In this document: in pieces, positions 18,642 through 29,579 of the stretch
How positions within the stretch are numbered: the first letter of the stretch is position 1
Layout of the letters: each line of letters starts with the position of its first letter
Source of the DNA: Flavobacterium magnum
GTDB taxonomy: Bacteria; Bacteroidota; Bacteroidia; Flavobacteriales; Flavobacteriaceae
Assembly: GCF_003055625.1 (NCBI RefSeq)
Contig: NZ_CP028811.1
Span: 1,860,001 to 1,924,000 of the forward strand
Length of the DNA: 64,000 bases
Direction of reading: 5' to 3'
Translations under genes and position numbers: made by a program
The notes under the pieces: model-generated
The model's input: only the letters and a program-made list of their open reading frames with translations
The model's database searches: none
Told to the model about the DNA's origin: nothing

Positions 18642-18663
18642 TGATCGAGTTGACGGTAAATTC

Positions 18664-19104
18664 CTAGCCGTTTTGCTGCAACCTGGCGCGCTTTTTCTCG
18701 TTCGACCTGATTTTTCGTTCAAGTTTTCGGATGTCGTTCTCAACATCCTCTACGCGGTTTGCGGCCTTCCGTGCTTCTTTAGCGTCGTCCGCCGCCTCGT
18801 CGCCAGCGTTCCTGGCACGTCGTGCTTTCCTGCGGCTGTCGAGGTCATCCTGGAGTTTGGCCGCCGCTTTACTGTTGTTGGCGCTGGATTCTTTCGCCTT
18901 ATTTTCTTTTTCGCGTGCGTCTGCCTGAAGTTCGGCCAGCCTGGTCTGCAGCTTTACGAGTTCCGCATTCTGTTCCAGGATTTTTGTGGAAAGCACCTGC
19001 GCTTTCCCGGAGTACTGGTAGACTTGTACGGAATCCTGGCTGGTTTGTGCGGTACAGATCCCCGAAATCAGGAGCATCATAAAAAAACATTGTTTCATTT
19101 TCAT
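18664..19104 (-). CDS. Hypothetical exported coiled-coil protein
   Basis: A 146-aa protein with a signal peptide (to about 19, GICTAQ) followed by an almost continuous charged coiled coil from about 40 to the end (KLQTRLAELQADAREKENKAKES; KLERKIRSNEKKRARLQ), rich in Ala, Lys, Arg and Glu. I cannot assign a family; the composition resembles periplasmic coiled-coil proteins common in Flavobacterium. ATG at 19104 or two codons later at 19098. It diverges from the DoxX gene. Confidence 0.7.
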   Translation of the reverse strand: MKMKQCFFMMLLISGICTAQTSQDSVQVYQYSGKAQVLSTKILEQNAELVKLQTRLAELQADAREKENKAKESSANNSKAAAKLQDDLDSRRKARRARNAGDEAADDAKEARKAANRVEDVENDIRKLERKIRSNEKKRARLQQNG

Positions 19105-19267
19105 TGCAAATTGGTTTTTAAGGATTCAGGTAAAGATAGCGCGAATAATGCGAACTGCCGTGCTATCTGCTCAATTTACCCTAATTACGTATAGTGCCTG
19201 TTTTCGGATTGCCGGCCTGCAGAACATTAATGGATTCCGGAAGAAAAAATATTTCATGGAAAATGAA

Positions 19268-19275
19268 TATATTTG
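19268..19275 (+). promoter_or_regulatory. TAnnTTTG promoter element for the DoxX gene
   Basis: TATATTTG matches the -7 consensus and lies 25 bases before the ATG at 19301. Its presence argues that in-frame upstream start codons (as early as 19148) are not used. Confidence 0.55.
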
Positions 19276-19300
19276 GGTTCAACACTTTAACCACATACCA

Positions 19301-19729
19301 ATGAAAAAATTACTTTCGTCCTTGCCGATAAACCTTGATTTGGGTTTGTTGCTGATCCGTTTGATGATAGGCATCCTGATGGCCTGCTATGGTTACCAGA
19401 AGCTGACTCATTTTGACCAGACCGCTGAGTTTTTCAACGAGGTCAATTTCCTGGGCATGACCGGAAAAGTTCCGCTGGCGTTGACAATTTTCGCCGAGTT
19501 TTTCTGCAGCCTGTTGCTTCTCATCGGGCTGTTGTCGAGGCTGAGCCTGATCCCGCTGTTGATTTGCATGGGATACATCGTCGTGGTGATGGACAAGATG
19601 GAAATCTACAAAGCCGGTGACAACGGCGTCGAATTCGGACACGCATTCGTTTATTTCGTGATTTACCTGGCGTTGTTTTTTACCGGACCCGGGAAATACA
19701 GTCTGGACGCCGCGATGCTGAAAAAGTAG
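19301..19729 (+). CDS. DoxX family membrane protein
   Basis: A 142-aa protein with four hydrophobic segments (RLMIGILMACYGYQKL; LALTIFAEFFCSLLLLIGLLSRL; LIPLLICMGYIVVV; HAFVYFVIYLALFFTGPGKYSLD). The GxxKL, FAE and GPGxxSLD features identify DoxX. Family members are linked to quinol/terminal oxidase or thiosulfate-quinone systems, but most are of unknown function. The ATG at 19301 is chosen because the fold begins there and the promoter element lies just upstream. Confidence 0.85.
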   Translation: MKKLLSSLPINLDLGLLLIRLMIGILMACYGYQKLTHFDQTAEFFNEVNFLGMTGKVPLALTIFAEFFCSLLLLIGLLSRLSLIPLLICMGYIVVVMDKMEIYKAGDNGVEFGHAFVYFVIYLALFFTGPGKYSLDAAMLKK

Positions 19730-19747
19730 TCCCGGTTTCGCGTTGCT

Positions 19748-19835
19748 GCGTTAGGGATGGAAGCGGCATCCTTTTTTGCCGGCGTTAGCCAGGCACAAAA
19801 AGATAAAGCGGACAGCCCGGGCCGGAGGCAACGCC
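19748..19835 (+). repeat. Dispersed structured repeat, copy C
   Basis: GCGTTAGGGATGG, then AAGCGGCATCC, a stem TTTTTTGCC / GGCACAAAAA (19772-19780 with 19792-19801), then GATAAAGCGGACAGCCCGG and GGCAACGCC. The ends GCGTT and AACGC are complementary, forming an outer stem. It lies between the convergent DoxX and M16 genes. Confidence 0.75.
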
Positions 19836-19842
19836 CTGAAAA

Positions 19843-19871
19843 TAAAAAAACCCGCTTTGTTGAAGCGGGTT
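19843..19871 (-). terminator. Terminator of the M16 protease gene
   Basis: AACCCGCTT (19849-19857) pairs with AAGCGGGTT (19863-19871). On the minus strand the stem is followed by T7, 21 bases past the stop of the protease gene. Confidence 0.85.
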
Positions 19872-19891
19872 TACTGTTTGTATGCGGTGCA

Positions 19892-22810
19892 CTAATAATT
19901 AAAGATTTCTTCGAGCGACACTTCCTCGACATCGCCAAGTTTCTTCAGGGCTTCGAAATCAAGGTTTTCCTTTTTACCCACAATCGCTGTGTTGTATTTT
20001 TTGGGCTTTACCTCGGCATTGAAGAACGCCGTCGTATTGTCGAGTGTGAGGTTCTGAATGCTGTTGTAAATATCCTTACGGTTGTCGTAATCAATACCGA
20101 ACTTCTTGAGGTTGAGCTGTGTGAAGAAGATGTTCGACTTGATGATCCTGCTCGAGGCAATCTGTTTCAGGCTTGACTCCTTTGCATTGTTGAACTGCCT
20201 GTCAATTTTAGGCATGTCTGCCAAAAGCACTGATATCGCGTCCACGGCCTGTGGCAGTTTGTTGGCCTGGGTCCCGATCGTCACCTGCATGTAATCGCTC
20301 TTATCCTTGTCGGATGCCGTACGGTATACCGCCCCTGCAGAATAAGCCAGCGACTTGGATTCGCGGATCTCCTGGAATACGATTGACGACAATCCGGAAC
20401 CGAAATAGTTGTTGAATACATTTACAGTACCGGCAATCTGCGGGTTGTATTTTACGCCCTTGGCCACACGCGTCATTTCTGCCTGCACCATGTCATAGTT
20501 GGCGAAGTACACTTTACCGGCAGTATCCGGTTGCGGATAGACTTTCGCCGTCGGTACGGCCTTGTTCGCGGCAAGGTTATGGTTCGCTTCCAGGGCTTTT
20601 ACGATTGGCTCGAGCTTATTTCCGTAGAAAAATACCTGGTGCTCATAATTGTTAATGCCTTTGATGATATCGGTCAGTTCTGAAACTTTCATGGACCGGA
20701 GTTCATCTTCTGAAAGAATGTCCCTGAAGCGCGAATTTTTCCCGTACATCGCATAATTGGTCAGGGCTGCGCTGATGCTTTCCTTGCGTTTCTTGGCATT
20801 GGCGCGTTGATTCAGGATGGTTTCCACCTGGGTGTTGTAAATTTCCTGGTCCGGTTTTACGGTTTTCATCCAGGTTTCGAGCATGGCGATGCCTTTCGGC
20901 AGGTTTTCTTCCAGGCCGGTCAGCGTAACGTAACTCAAATCGGTTCCGGCATTTACCGAGGGCGTGATGCCCATCTTATAAAACTCTTTCTTAATGTCTT
21001 CTGACGACATTTTATCGGTGCCGAGATAATCCAGCATATTGATCGCCAGAGAGAGTTTTTTGTCGTTATCCGAGCCCATATTGAAGATGTAATACACGCT
21101 GGCGATGTTGTTGGTGGTATTTTTCACGAAGCTGATGTTCGTGTTTTTGACTTTTCTCGTCTGTATTTCCTTTTTGAAATCCACGAAAACCGGAGAGAGC
21201 GCCGTTGACGTGCGGTTCTGGAAATCCTTGTAGAACCCCGATTGGGCATCACGGTTGAGGTTAACGGGCGTAATGGCCGGATTCGACACGCGAACGAGTT
21301 TGTCATTGACCCCTTTTCTTTTGTAAACGATGACATAATTGTCCTTGTAGAAATCATTCGCAAACTTCAAGATGTCGGCTTTGCTGATTTTTGACAGTTC
21401 GTCAATCTCAGATAAAACCTGTTCCCACGACCTTTTTTCAATGAACGTATTATATAAGGTGGTCGCCAGTCCGTTGCCTGATTCGAAGGTTTTCATACGA
21501 TCCAGTTTCATATTGTTGATTACGGCCTGAATCATCCAGTCGTCAAATTGGCCTTTTTTAAGTTTGGCAGTTTCGGCAAGCAGTAATTGTTTCCCTTCTT
21601 CGAGGGTCTGCCCTTCTTTCACCGAAATGGACAGCGATTGGTAGCCGTAATCATTCATCACCGAGTTTCCGGCGCCGGCGCTCAGGGCCAGCTGTTTTTG
21701 GTTGATGTCGAGGTCAATCAGTCCCACGTCGCCTGAATTGGAAAGGATGTTTGCAGCGATCTCGGACAGCATGGATTCGCGCGTTCCTACGCCCGAAGTC
21801 CTCCAGGCCATGGTCAGGCGTTCTGCCGTCGGGCTTTTTACTTCGCGTTCGACCACAGAAGTCATCGGTACTTCCGAAACCATTTTCTTCATCGGTAATT
21901 CCTTGTATTGGAAAGCCCCGAAATAATTGTCGACCATCTTGATCGTCTTGTCAAAATCCAGGTCGCCTACCAAAACCACCGCCATATTATTCGGTACGTA
22001 ATAGGTATTGAAATAATTGTGGATCGCGACCATCGATGGATTTTTCAGATGCTCTGATTTCCCGATCGTGGTTTGCTGCCCATAGGGCGTCAACGGGAAT
22101 AAGGCATCCATCAATGCGTAATTCACCAGCCTGCCGTCATTGTCCTGCGCGCGGTTGAATTCTTCGTACACCGCTTCGAGTTCGGTGTGGAAGAGTCGCA
22201 GCACCAATTCCGAAAAGCGCTCTTTTTCAATCGCCATCCATTTTTCCAGTTCGTTTGCAGGGATGTTGTTTTTGTATACGGTTTCATTGAGCCAGGTGTG
22301 GGCGTTGGTTCCCTTGGCGCCAAGCGAGGAAATCAGTTTGTCGTATTCATTGGCCACCGAATATTTCGAGGCTTCCAATGACACCTGGTCAATCTGTTTG
22401 TAAATCGCGGCTTTTTTCTCAGGATCGGTTTCCGCTTTGTGCTTTTCGTATAGATCGGAGATTTGGGCGATCAGCACTTTTTCCTTTTCCCAGTCCTGTG
22501 TTCCGATTTTGCTGGTCCCTTTAAAAACCATGTGTTCGAGATAATGGGCGAGGCCCGTATTGTCCGATGGGTCGTTGTTCGAGCCCGTCCTTACTGGAAT
22601 GTACGTCTGTATGCGGGGTTCATCGGTGTTCTGCGCGAGATACACCTTGAGTCCGTTCTTGAGCGTGTATACGCGCACGCCGGTTTTGTCATTTTTGACG
22701 ACTTCGTAGGTATAGCCGTTCGGATCTTTTTTGGTTTCTGTCGTGTAGGTCTGGGCCTGGGTGGCTGCGGCTGAAAGGAAGAAGATGCAGCGGGTGATGG
22801 TTTTAATCAT
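19892..22810 (-). CDS. M16 family zinc metalloprotease, two-module, exported
   Basis: A signal peptide (about 1-20, ending TQAQ) and two tandem M16 (pitrilysin/insulinase-like) modules, 972 aa. The first carries the inverted zinc motif HYLEH (H89, E92, H93) and the downstream EAVYEEF glutamate; the second (from about 520) lacks HxxEH and is the inactive partner half, as in pitrilysin. Probably a periplasmic peptidase that clears peptides. The start at 22810 (MIKTITRC, the first residue of a good signal peptide) is preferred to an in-frame ATG ten codons upstream. A single-gene unit with its own terminator. Confidence 0.9.
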   Translation of the reverse strand: MIKTITRCIFFLSAAATQAQTYTTETKKDPNGYTYEVVKNDKTGVRVYTLKNGLKVYLAQNTDEPRIQTYIPVRTGSNNDPSDNTGLAHYLEHMVFKGTSKIGTQDWEKEKVLIAQISDLYEKHKAETDPEKKAAIYKQIDQVSLEASKYSVANEYDKLISSLGAKGTNAHTWLNETVYKNNIPANELEKWMAIEKERFSELVLRLFHTELEAVYEEFNRAQDNDGRLVNYALMDALFPLTPYGQQTTIGKSEHLKNPSMVAIHNYFNTYYVPNNMAVVLVGDLDFDKTIKMVDNYFGAFQYKELPMKKMVSEVPMTSVVEREVKSPTAERLTMAWRTSGVGTRESMLSEIAANILSNSGDVGLIDLDINQKQLALSAGAGNSVMNDYGYQSLSISVKEGQTLEEGKQLLLAETAKLKKGQFDDWMIQAVINNMKLDRMKTFESGNGLATTLYNTFIEKRSWEQVLSEIDELSKISKADILKFANDFYKDNYVIVYKRKGVNDKLVRVSNPAITPVNLNRDAQSGFYKDFQNRTSTALSPVFVDFKKEIQTRKVKNTNISFVKNTTNNIASVYYIFNMGSDNDKKLSLAINMLDYLGTDKMSSEDIKKEFYKMGITPSVNAGTDLSYVTLTGLEENLPKGIAMLETWMKTVKPDQEIYNTQVETILNQRANAKKRKESISAALTNYAMYGKNSRFRDILSEDELRSMKVSELTDIIKGINNYEHQVFFYGNKLEPIVKALEANHNLAANKAVPTAKVYPQPDTAGKVYFANYDMVQAEMTRVAKGVKYNPQIAGTVNVFNNYFGSGLSSIVFQEIRESKSLAYSAGAVYRTASDKDKSDYMQVTIGTQANKLPQAVDAISVLLADMPKIDRQFNNAKESSLKQIASSRIIKSNIFFTQLNLKKFGIDYDNRKDIYNSIQNLTLDNTTAFFNAEVKPKKYNTAIVGKKENLDFEALKKLGDVEEVSLEEIFNY

Positions 22811-22888
22811 AAATTTAAGTTTGGTTTCGAAATTACGCAAAACATCAGACGTTTTTAAATCAAAATGTTACAGCTGTATGCGTTAAAA

Positions 22889-22915
22889 TAAAAAACCCGC
22901 TTATAAAGCGGGTTT
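22889..22915 (-). terminator. Terminator of the thrS-infC-rpmI-rplT operon
   Basis: AAACCCGCTT (22893-22902) pairs with AAGCGGGTTT (22906-22915) around a 3-base loop; T6 follows on the minus strand. It is 32 bases after the rplT stop. Confidence 0.85.
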
Positions 22916-22946
22916 CTCATTAGTAAGTCCAAAAAGTATTAAACGT

Positions 22947-23291
22947 TTATTTTACTTTATTAAGTATTGCTTTGAAAGCTTCAGGGTGGTTCATAGCCAA
23001 ATCGGCAAGGACCTTACGGTTCAATTCGATTCCGCTGGCTTTTACTTTACCCATGAACTGAGAGTAAGACATCCCTTCAAGACGTGCACCGGCGTTGATA
23101 CGCATGATCCACAGCGCGCGGAAGTTTCTCTTTTTTGCTTTACGGTCACGGTAAGCGTAGCTCATCGCTTTCTCTACCGCGTTTTTAGCAACTGTCCAAA
23201 CGTTTTTTCTACGGCCAAAGAAACCTTTGGCTTGCTTCATAATCTTTTTCCTTCTTGCCCTTTTGGCGACGGAGTTTACTGATCTTGGCAT
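22947..23291 (-). CDS. rplT: 50S ribosomal protein L20
   Basis: 114 aa, basic, opening with [32 protein letters not shown], the signature of L20, an early 50S assembly protein that binds 23S rRNA and in many bacteria represses its own operon by binding mRNA. It is separated from rpmI by an unusually long 124-base gap. Confidence 0.97.
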   Translation of the reverse strand: MPRSVNSVAKRARRKKIMKQAKGFFGRRKNVWTVAKNAVEKAMSYAYRDRKAKKRNFRALWIMRINAGARLEGMSYSQFMGKVKASGIELNRKVLADLAMNHPEAFKAILNKVK

Positions 23292-23415
23292 AATTTTTCT
23301 TTTTTTTTGTAGCAGGCGTCCCGAATTGAATCAAGGGAACTTAAAGGCCATACTCCAGGGTTATTAAATGTGTTAACCGTGAGGCACCGACAACTGTCAG
23401 CTAAAGCTGTGTCTA
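23292..23415 (-). promoter_or_regulatory. Possible L20 autoregulatory leader between rpmI and rplT
   Basis: The 124-base gap is far longer than expected between these two genes. On the minus strand it contains CAGCT(TT)AGCTG, a short perfect hairpin, followed by GACAGTTGTC (self-complementary) and a poly-A tract just before the rplT start. L20-binding leaders are known upstream of L20 genes in other bacteria; that this gap is one is inference from position and self-complementarity. Confidence 0.35.
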
Positions 23416-23613
23416 TTAGATAATCCTCAATTGTTCTTTGACGCTCTTCATATCTGATTGATGAACCAATGCAGAATGGGTCAGCGCCAATTTACGTTTC
23501 TTCGACTTTTTAGTCAGGATGTGGCTTTTGAAAGCGTGTTTCCTTTTGATTTTACCAGAGCCGGTCACTTTAAAGCGCTTTTTGGCACTGGATTTTGTTT
23601 TCATTTTAGGCAT
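23416..23613 (-). CDS. rpmI: 50S ribosomal protein L35
   Basis: 65 aa, opening [27 protein letters not shown], the diagnostic L35 sequence; a small basic 50S protein. 30 bases after infC in the standard infC-rpmI-rplT order. Confidence 0.97.
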   Translation of the reverse strand: MPKMKTKSSAKKRFKVTGSGKIKRKHAFKSHILTKKSKKRKLALTHSALVHQSDMKSVKEQLRII

Positions 23614-23643
23614 AATTCCTAAGTGTATTTAAATTTGGACTTA

Positions 23644-24198
23644 CTATTTCTTCTTTTTCGGTGCGATGAACATAATCATCCGCTTTCCTTCCAAAACCGG
23701 CATGGCCTCCACCTTCCCGAACTCTTCAAGATCCTGGGCCAGCCTCAATAAAAGGATTTGTCCCTGGTCTTTGTAGATAATCGAACGTCCTTTAAAGAAT
23801 ACGAAAGCTTTTAATTTCGAACCTTCCTTAAGGAATTTCTCAGCGTTTTTCCTTTTAAACTCGTAGTCATGCTCATCAGTCTGTGGTCCGAAACGGATTT
23901 CCTTGATTATTACCTGCGTGGATTTTGCCTTCAGCACTTTTTCGCGTTTCTTCTGCTCATAGACGAATTTCTTATAATCCATGATTTTGCATACCGGCGG
24001 CTCCGCATTCGGGGAAATCTCCACCAAATCCAGTTCCTGCTCGTCTGCCATCCGCAGTGCTTCGGAAATCTTATAAACTCCCGTTTCTACATTTTCCCCC
24101 ACAAGCCGTACTTCAGGCGTGCGGATCAGGTTGTTGATCCTGTGGGCATCTTTCTTTTCCACCCTGGGTTGATAACCCTTGTTGTTTCTAATTGCTAT
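23644..24198 (-). CDS. infC: Translation initiation factor IF-3 (non-AUG start)
   Basis: IF-3 keeps 30S subunits free and checks start-codon and initiator-tRNA pairing. N-domain ([24 protein letters not shown]) and C-domain ([25 protein letters not shown]) are complete. A GTG at 24162 opens the frame at VEKKDAH, but the conserved flavobacterial N-terminus ([15 protein letters not shown] as I recall it) continues upstream in frame to ATA at 24196-24198, or ATT at 24190-24192; an in-frame TAA occurs five codons before the ATA, and no ATG/GTG/TTG lies between. I therefore place the start at ATA, recalling that E. coli infC uses AUU, which makes it sensitive to IF-3 itself. The GTG remains the alternative. 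Confidence 0.9.
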   Translation of the reverse strand: MAIRNNKGYQPRVEKKDAHRINNLIRTPEVRLVGENVETGVYKISEALRMADEQELDLVEISPNAEPPVCKIMDYKKFVYEQKKREKVLKAKSTQVIIKEIRFGPQTDEHDYEFKRKNAEKFLKEGSKLKAFVFFKGRSIIYKDQGQILLLRLAQDLEEFGKVEAMPVLEGKRMIMFIAPKKKK

Positions 24199-24232
24199 GA
24201 CTTTAAAATTTTAGTTAAACGATATGTCAATG

Positions 24233-26188
24233 TTATTCGACGTTGAATGTCTTTAATGTTTTGTTGATTTCCTCCTGGACCATTTCGGCAAATTGCGCTA
24301 TCGACACCGTCGTGTTGCCTTTTCCTTCCTGGCCATGGCGGCGTACTGAAATCGTGCCGTTCTTTTCTTCATCCTCGCCGACGATCAGCATAAATGGGTA
24401 TTTCTGCGTTTCCGCATCCCTGATTTTACGCCCGATGGTTTCGTTTCGGTTGTCAATTAGGGCGCGAATTTCGTGATTTTCCAGCAATTCTAAAACTTTT
24501 TTGGCATAATTTTCATATTTCTCACTCAAAGACAGGATTATAGCCTGTTCAGGCATCAGCCAGAGCGGGAAATTTCCTGCAGTATGCTCCAATAGTATTG
24601 CAATAAACCGCTCCATCGAACCGAAAGGCGCGCGGTGGATCATTACCGGACGGTGCAATTTGTCATCAGCACCTTTATAAGTAAGTTCGAAACGTTCAGG
24701 TAAATTGTAATCCACCTGGATCGTTCCCAACTGCCAGCTTCTGCCCAACGCATCTTTCACCATAAAATCCAGTTTCGGACCGTAAAAAGCGGCTTCCCCA
24801 TATTCCACGACCGTATTCAATTCCTTATCACGCGCGGCATTGATGATGGCGTTTTCGGCTTTCTCCCAATTCTCATCGGAACCGATGTACTTGTCGCGGT
24901 TTTCCTGGTCACGCAATGAGATCTGGGCCGTAAAGTTTTCAAAACCAAGCGACCCGAACACATACAGCACCAGGTCGATCACTTTCTTGAACTCGGCATC
25001 CAGCTGGTCCGGCGTACAAAAAATATGCGCATCATCCTGGGTAAACCCGCGTACACGGGTCAATCCATGCAGCTCTCCCGATTGCTCGTAACGGTACACC
25101 GTCCCGAATTCAGCGTATCTTTTCGGTAAATCCTTATATGACCAAGGCTTGTTGTTGTAAATCTCGCAGTGGTGCGGACAATTCATCGGCTTCAGCAAAA
25201 ATTCCTCGCCTTCAGCAGGCGTGTGGATCGGCTGGAACGAATCGGCGCCGTATTTGGCGTAATGTCCTGAAGTCACATACAATTCCTTTTGTCCGATATG
25301 TGGTGTCACGACTTGTTCGTAACCCGCTTTCTTCTGTGCCTTTTTCAGAAATTGCTCCAGTCTTTCGCGTAAAGCGGCACCTTTAGGCAGCCATAAAGGC
25401 AAGCCTTGTCCGACTTTCTGTGAGAACGCAAACAATTCCAGTTCCTTTCCTAATTTCCTGTGGTCACGGCGTTTGGCCTCTTCGAGCAATTCCAGGTAAT
25501 CGGTAAGGTCTTTCTGTTTTGGGAAAGAAACACCGTAAACACGTGTCAATTGCTTGTTTTTCTCGTCACCGCGCCAGTAAGCGCCGGCAACGCTCATGAT
25601 TTTCATGGCTTTGATCAGGCCGGTATTCGGAATGTGTCCGCCGCGGCATAAATCGGTGAAAGTAGCATGGTCACAAAACGTAATGGTGCCGTCTTCCAGA
25701 TTCTCAATCAATTCAATCTTATATGGATTGTTCTCCTTCTTATAAAACGCCAATGCATCAGCCTTCGAAGACGAGCGCATCTTAAATTCATGCTTCTCAC
25801 GCGCAATCTCCAATACACGGTCTTCAATTTTCTTGAACTCCGCATCAGTGATGTTCTTATCGCCGAAATCCACATCATAATAAAACCCTTTTTCGATGGC
25901 CGGCCCGATGGTTAACTTTACGCCCGGATACAATTCCTGCAGCGCCTGTGCCATCACGTGTGAAGTCGAGTGCCAGAACGCTTTTTTGCCTTCGGCATCA
26001 TTCCAGGTATATAAAACAAGACTCCCGTCCGTCGTCAGTGGCGTTTCCGTTTCAACCGTTGTACCATTAAAGGAAGCCGAAATCACGTTTCTGGCCAATC
26101 CTTCACTAATGCTTTTGGCAACTTCCATCGGAGTTGCCCCGGAAGCGAACTCCTTCACCGAACCGTCGGGTAGTGTAATCTTGATCAT
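24233..26188 (-). CDS. thrS: Threonine-tRNA ligase
   Basis: Class II synthetase charging tRNA-Thr. Domains in order: TGS (1-61), editing domain with HSTSH near 74-78, catalytic core with the zinc-site cysteine in [10 protein letters not shown], motif 2 [26 protein letters not shown], and motif 3 [13 protein letters not shown], then the anticodon-binding domain from about 545. 651 aa, full length. It heads the thrS-infC-rpmI-rplT operon with a strong promoter and a leader too short for a T-box. Confidence 0.97.
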   Translation of the reverse strand: MIKITLPDGSVKEFASGATPMEVAKSISEGLARNVISASFNGTTVETETPLTTDGSLVLYTWNDAEGKKAFWHSTSHVMAQALQELYPGVKLTIGPAIEKGFYYDVDFGDKNITDAEFKKIEDRVLEIAREKHEFKMRSSSKADALAFYKKENNPYKIELIENLEDGTITFCDHATFTDLCRGGHIPNTGLIKAMKIMSVAGAYWRGDEKNKQLTRVYGVSFPKQKDLTDYLELLEEAKRRDHRKLGKELELFAFSQKVGQGLPLWLPKGAALRERLEQFLKKAQKKAGYEQVVTPHIGQKELYVTSGHYAKYGADSFQPIHTPAEGEEFLLKPMNCPHHCEIYNNKPWSYKDLPKRYAEFGTVYRYEQSGELHGLTRVRGFTQDDAHIFCTPDQLDAEFKKVIDLVLYVFGSLGFENFTAQISLRDQENRDKYIGSDENWEKAENAIINAARDKELNTVVEYGEAAFYGPKLDFMVKDALGRSWQLGTIQVDYNLPERFELTYKGADDKLHRPVMIHRAPFGSMERFIAILLEHTAGNFPLWLMPEQAIILSLSEKYENYAKKVLELLENHEIRALIDNRNETIGRKIRDAETQKYPFMLIVGEDEEKNGTISVRRHGQEGKGNTTVSIAQFAEMVQEEINKTLKTFNVE

Positions 26189-26207
26189 CGTTTAAAAATT
26201 TGAACGG

Positions 26208-26238
26208 CAAATATAGGGGTTTGGCAAATTACAGCCAA
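26208..26238 (-). promoter_or_regulatory. thrS operon promoter (TTG-N20-TATATTTG)
   Basis: On the minus strand TTG (26236-26238) is followed after 20 bases by TATATTTG (26208-26215), an exact match to both halves of the Bacteroidota housekeeping promoter. The expected start site leaves a leader of only about 14 bases. Confidence 0.7.
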
Positions 26239-26320
26239 AATAAATGCCTGTAACTATAGGGTATTGTTTTTGGGCGTTTCCCCGTTGCGGAACCTGAGCC
26301 GTCCGATGCTTATATTTACT

Positions 26321-26405
26321 GCAACGGGGCCGGGCTCTGCGCTGTATCTTTTACGGCCTCCGCTGCGCTGCGGCCGCAAAAGGATGCCGCTGCGATCCCT
26401 AACGC
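26321..26405 (-). repeat. Dispersed structured repeat, copy B
   Basis: Minus-strand reading: GCGTTAGGGATCGC, AGCGGCATCC, a stem of TTTTACGGCC (26349-26358) with GGCCGCAAAA (26372-26381) around a GC-rich loop, then GATACAGCGC and GCCCGG. It sits in the divergent promoter region between thrS and the SRAP gene, so it is not simply a terminator. Confidence 0.72.
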
Positions 26406-26518
26406 AGAATCGTTCCATGTGCAGGCCATCGGAAGCAGTGTAATTTGATAAACAATATTGTATTTGTGTAAGAATTGTGGATTTGCGGATGTCTAAATTT
26501 ACAATCAAACTTGGGGTT

Positions 26519-27166
26519 ATGTGTAATAAAAGACGGGTGGAGGCGAAAATAGACAATGTGATGAAGCGCTTCAGTGTGATTATTCCTGAGGAACGTGATG
26601 TTTTTGACGGAAAGATGCATTCCGCATTTGAACATACGAAAGCCGGTATCATCAGGGCGGAAACCCCGGGTGTGATGGATACCGATTACCATTGGGGTTT
26701 GGTCCCAAAAACCTGGAACAAACCGAAAGAGCAAATATGGAACAGCACATACAATGCTAAGATTGAGGAGGTTCACCAGAAATATTCATTCAGGTCGATT
26801 TTAAACCAACGCTGCCTTATCCCTACTTCCTTTTATTACGAGTACCATTGGAACGATCCAAAGGGCAGGTCCAAGACATTATATGAAGTATGGCATCCGG
26901 ACGATGAGATTTTTTGTCTCGCAGGATTATACAGCTCATATACAGACAGCGACGGTTCGGTCTATAACAGTTACACGATTCTCACCACGCAGGCCAATCA
27001 ACGCATGAAATTCGTCCACAACAAAGATGCGCAGATCGATTACCATCGGATGCCCGTCATGCTCAATCCCGGAACCGAACGGGACTGGCTCGACCTGAAA
27101 AACCCACATCTGGATTTCTCGTATCCAAATTATAAGCCTTTGTTGATAGCGAATCCCGCGGGGTAA
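26519..27166 (+). CDS. SOS response-associated peptidase (SRAP, YedK/HMCES family)
   Basis: SRAP proteins form a stable thiazolidine crosslink with abasic sites in single-stranded DNA through Cys2. Starting at the ATG at 26519, the second residue is cysteine (MCNKRR), as the mechanism requires; an earlier in-frame start would bury it. The Asn of NAKIEEV (family NxRxE region, with Lys in place of Arg), the glutamate in SFYYEY and the histidine in DYHRMPVML are present. 215 aa. Monocistronic, in front of the rRNA operon; no SOS box was recognised. Confidence 0.88.
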   Translation: MCNKRRVEAKIDNVMKRFSVIIPEERDVFDGKMHSAFEHTKAGIIRAETPGVMDTDYHWGLVPKTWNKPKEQIWNSTYNAKIEEVHQKYSFRSILNQRCLIPTSFYYEYHWNDPKGRSKTLYEVWHPDDEIFCLAGLYSSYTDSDGSVYNSYTILTTQANQRMKFVHNKDAQIDYHRMPVMLNPGTERDWLDLKNPHLDFSYPNYKPLLIANPAG

Positions 27167-27330
27167 ATTTAAAACGCCTTCCTGGCTGCGGTACACCCCA
27201 AATCTGACTTGGGTTTCGGTTCATGATGCGTTGTGCGCAAAGTCAACCAAAATCCGATTTCTCTAATTCCTGCTCTTTCAGGGATTTAAAATACGCGGCG
27301 AAAAAACTTCAAAAAACTTTCAATAAAAAT

Positions 27331-27360
27331 TTGGTAAACACAAAAAGTGGCTTACCTTTG
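27331..27360 (+). promoter_or_regulatory. rRNA operon promoter P1 (TTG-N19-TACCTTTG)
   Basis: TTG at 27331-27333 and TACCTTTG at 27353-27360 have the ideal 19-base spacing, and an A-tract-rich stretch resembling an UP element lies upstream (27300-27330). The rest of the 160 bases after the SRAP gene shows only a weak hairpin near 27195-27215. Confidence 0.75.
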
Positions 27361-27464
27361 CCGTCCGCAAAACAGGGAACTGTGCTGTGGGAAAACAAAA
27401 GTTCTTCTTAACATATTGATTTAAAGCTGACGGAAAATAAATTTCAAATTATTTTCAAAAAAGC

Positions 27465-27494
27465 TTGGATGGTAAAAATTAAGTTGTACTTTTG
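27465..27494 (+). promoter_or_regulatory. rRNA operon promoter P2 (TTG-N19-TACTTTTG)
   Basis: TTG at 27465-27467, 19 bases, TACTTTTG at 27487-27494, again with an AT-rich upstream stretch. Same spacing as P1, 134 bases downstream, so the operon has tandem promoters; the 16S leader from P2 is about 180 nt. Confidence 0.75.
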
Positions 27495-27680
27495 CACCCG
27501 CTTTGAGACACAAGCGATATAAGAAAGATTGACACGTTCATTGATATATTGGATTGACAGCACTTCCGGAGTGATTCGGAAGTAAGCAGAGAGTAAGGGA
27601 AATCGGAAGATTTTCGAGAGAATAAAAATACGTTAGAAATTCGTCTGAAAAATACGCCAAGCGATTGGCAAACAATATAC

Positions 27681-29196
<1,516 letters not shown>

Positions 29197-29295
29197 AGAG
29201 AAAGGCGACATTTTAGCATATTACCATTAGGATCTCTGATGGTTTTCATTACTCTCGCTGTTGGTTCAAAAAAACAATCCAAGAAAAACAAACAG

Positions 29296-29369
29296 AGTCT
29301 CGTAGCTCAGCTGGTTAGAGTACTACACTGATAATGTAGGGGTCGGCAGTTCGAGTCTGCCCGGGACTA
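29296..29369 (+). tRNA. tRNA-Ile (anticodon GAT)
   Basis: 74-nt cloverleaf in the 16S-23S spacer: acceptor AGTCTCG/CGGGACT, D-arm GCTCAGCTGGTTAGAG, anticodon stem CTACA/TGTAG with loop CTGATAA (GAT), T-loop AGTTCGAGTCT. No encoded CCA. Confidence 0.96.
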
Positions 29370-29477
29370 CTACTTTGTTTTTTGTTTGGGTAAAGGAAAT
29401 TTTAGAAGTTGAGTTACACTTACTGGTGAACCGTTCAAGCAACTGTTAACTGTAAAGGTTGACCGTACACTAAAAAC

Positions 29478-29551
29478 GGGGGATTAGCTCAGCTGGCTAG
29501 AGCGCCTGCCTTGCACGCAGGAGGTCATCGGTTCGACTCCGATATTCTCCA
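29478..29551 (+). tRNA. tRNA-Ala (anticodon TGC)
   Basis: 74-nt cloverleaf: acceptor GGGGGAT pairs with ATTCTCC (two G-U pairs), anticodon stem CCTGC/GCAGG with loop CTTGCAC (TGC), T-loop GGTTCGACTCC. The usual second tRNA of the spacer. Confidence 0.96.
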
Positions 29552-29579
29552 CGATCAATCCATCGGATTGAAAAAGTTC

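Noticed and set aside
19148..19300. Longer N-terminus for the DoxX protein
   Set aside because: The added 51 residues are unlike the family and would include the promoter element TATATTTG.
26189..26260. T-box or threonine attenuator before thrS
   Set aside because: The predicted leader is only about 14 nt, too short for either.
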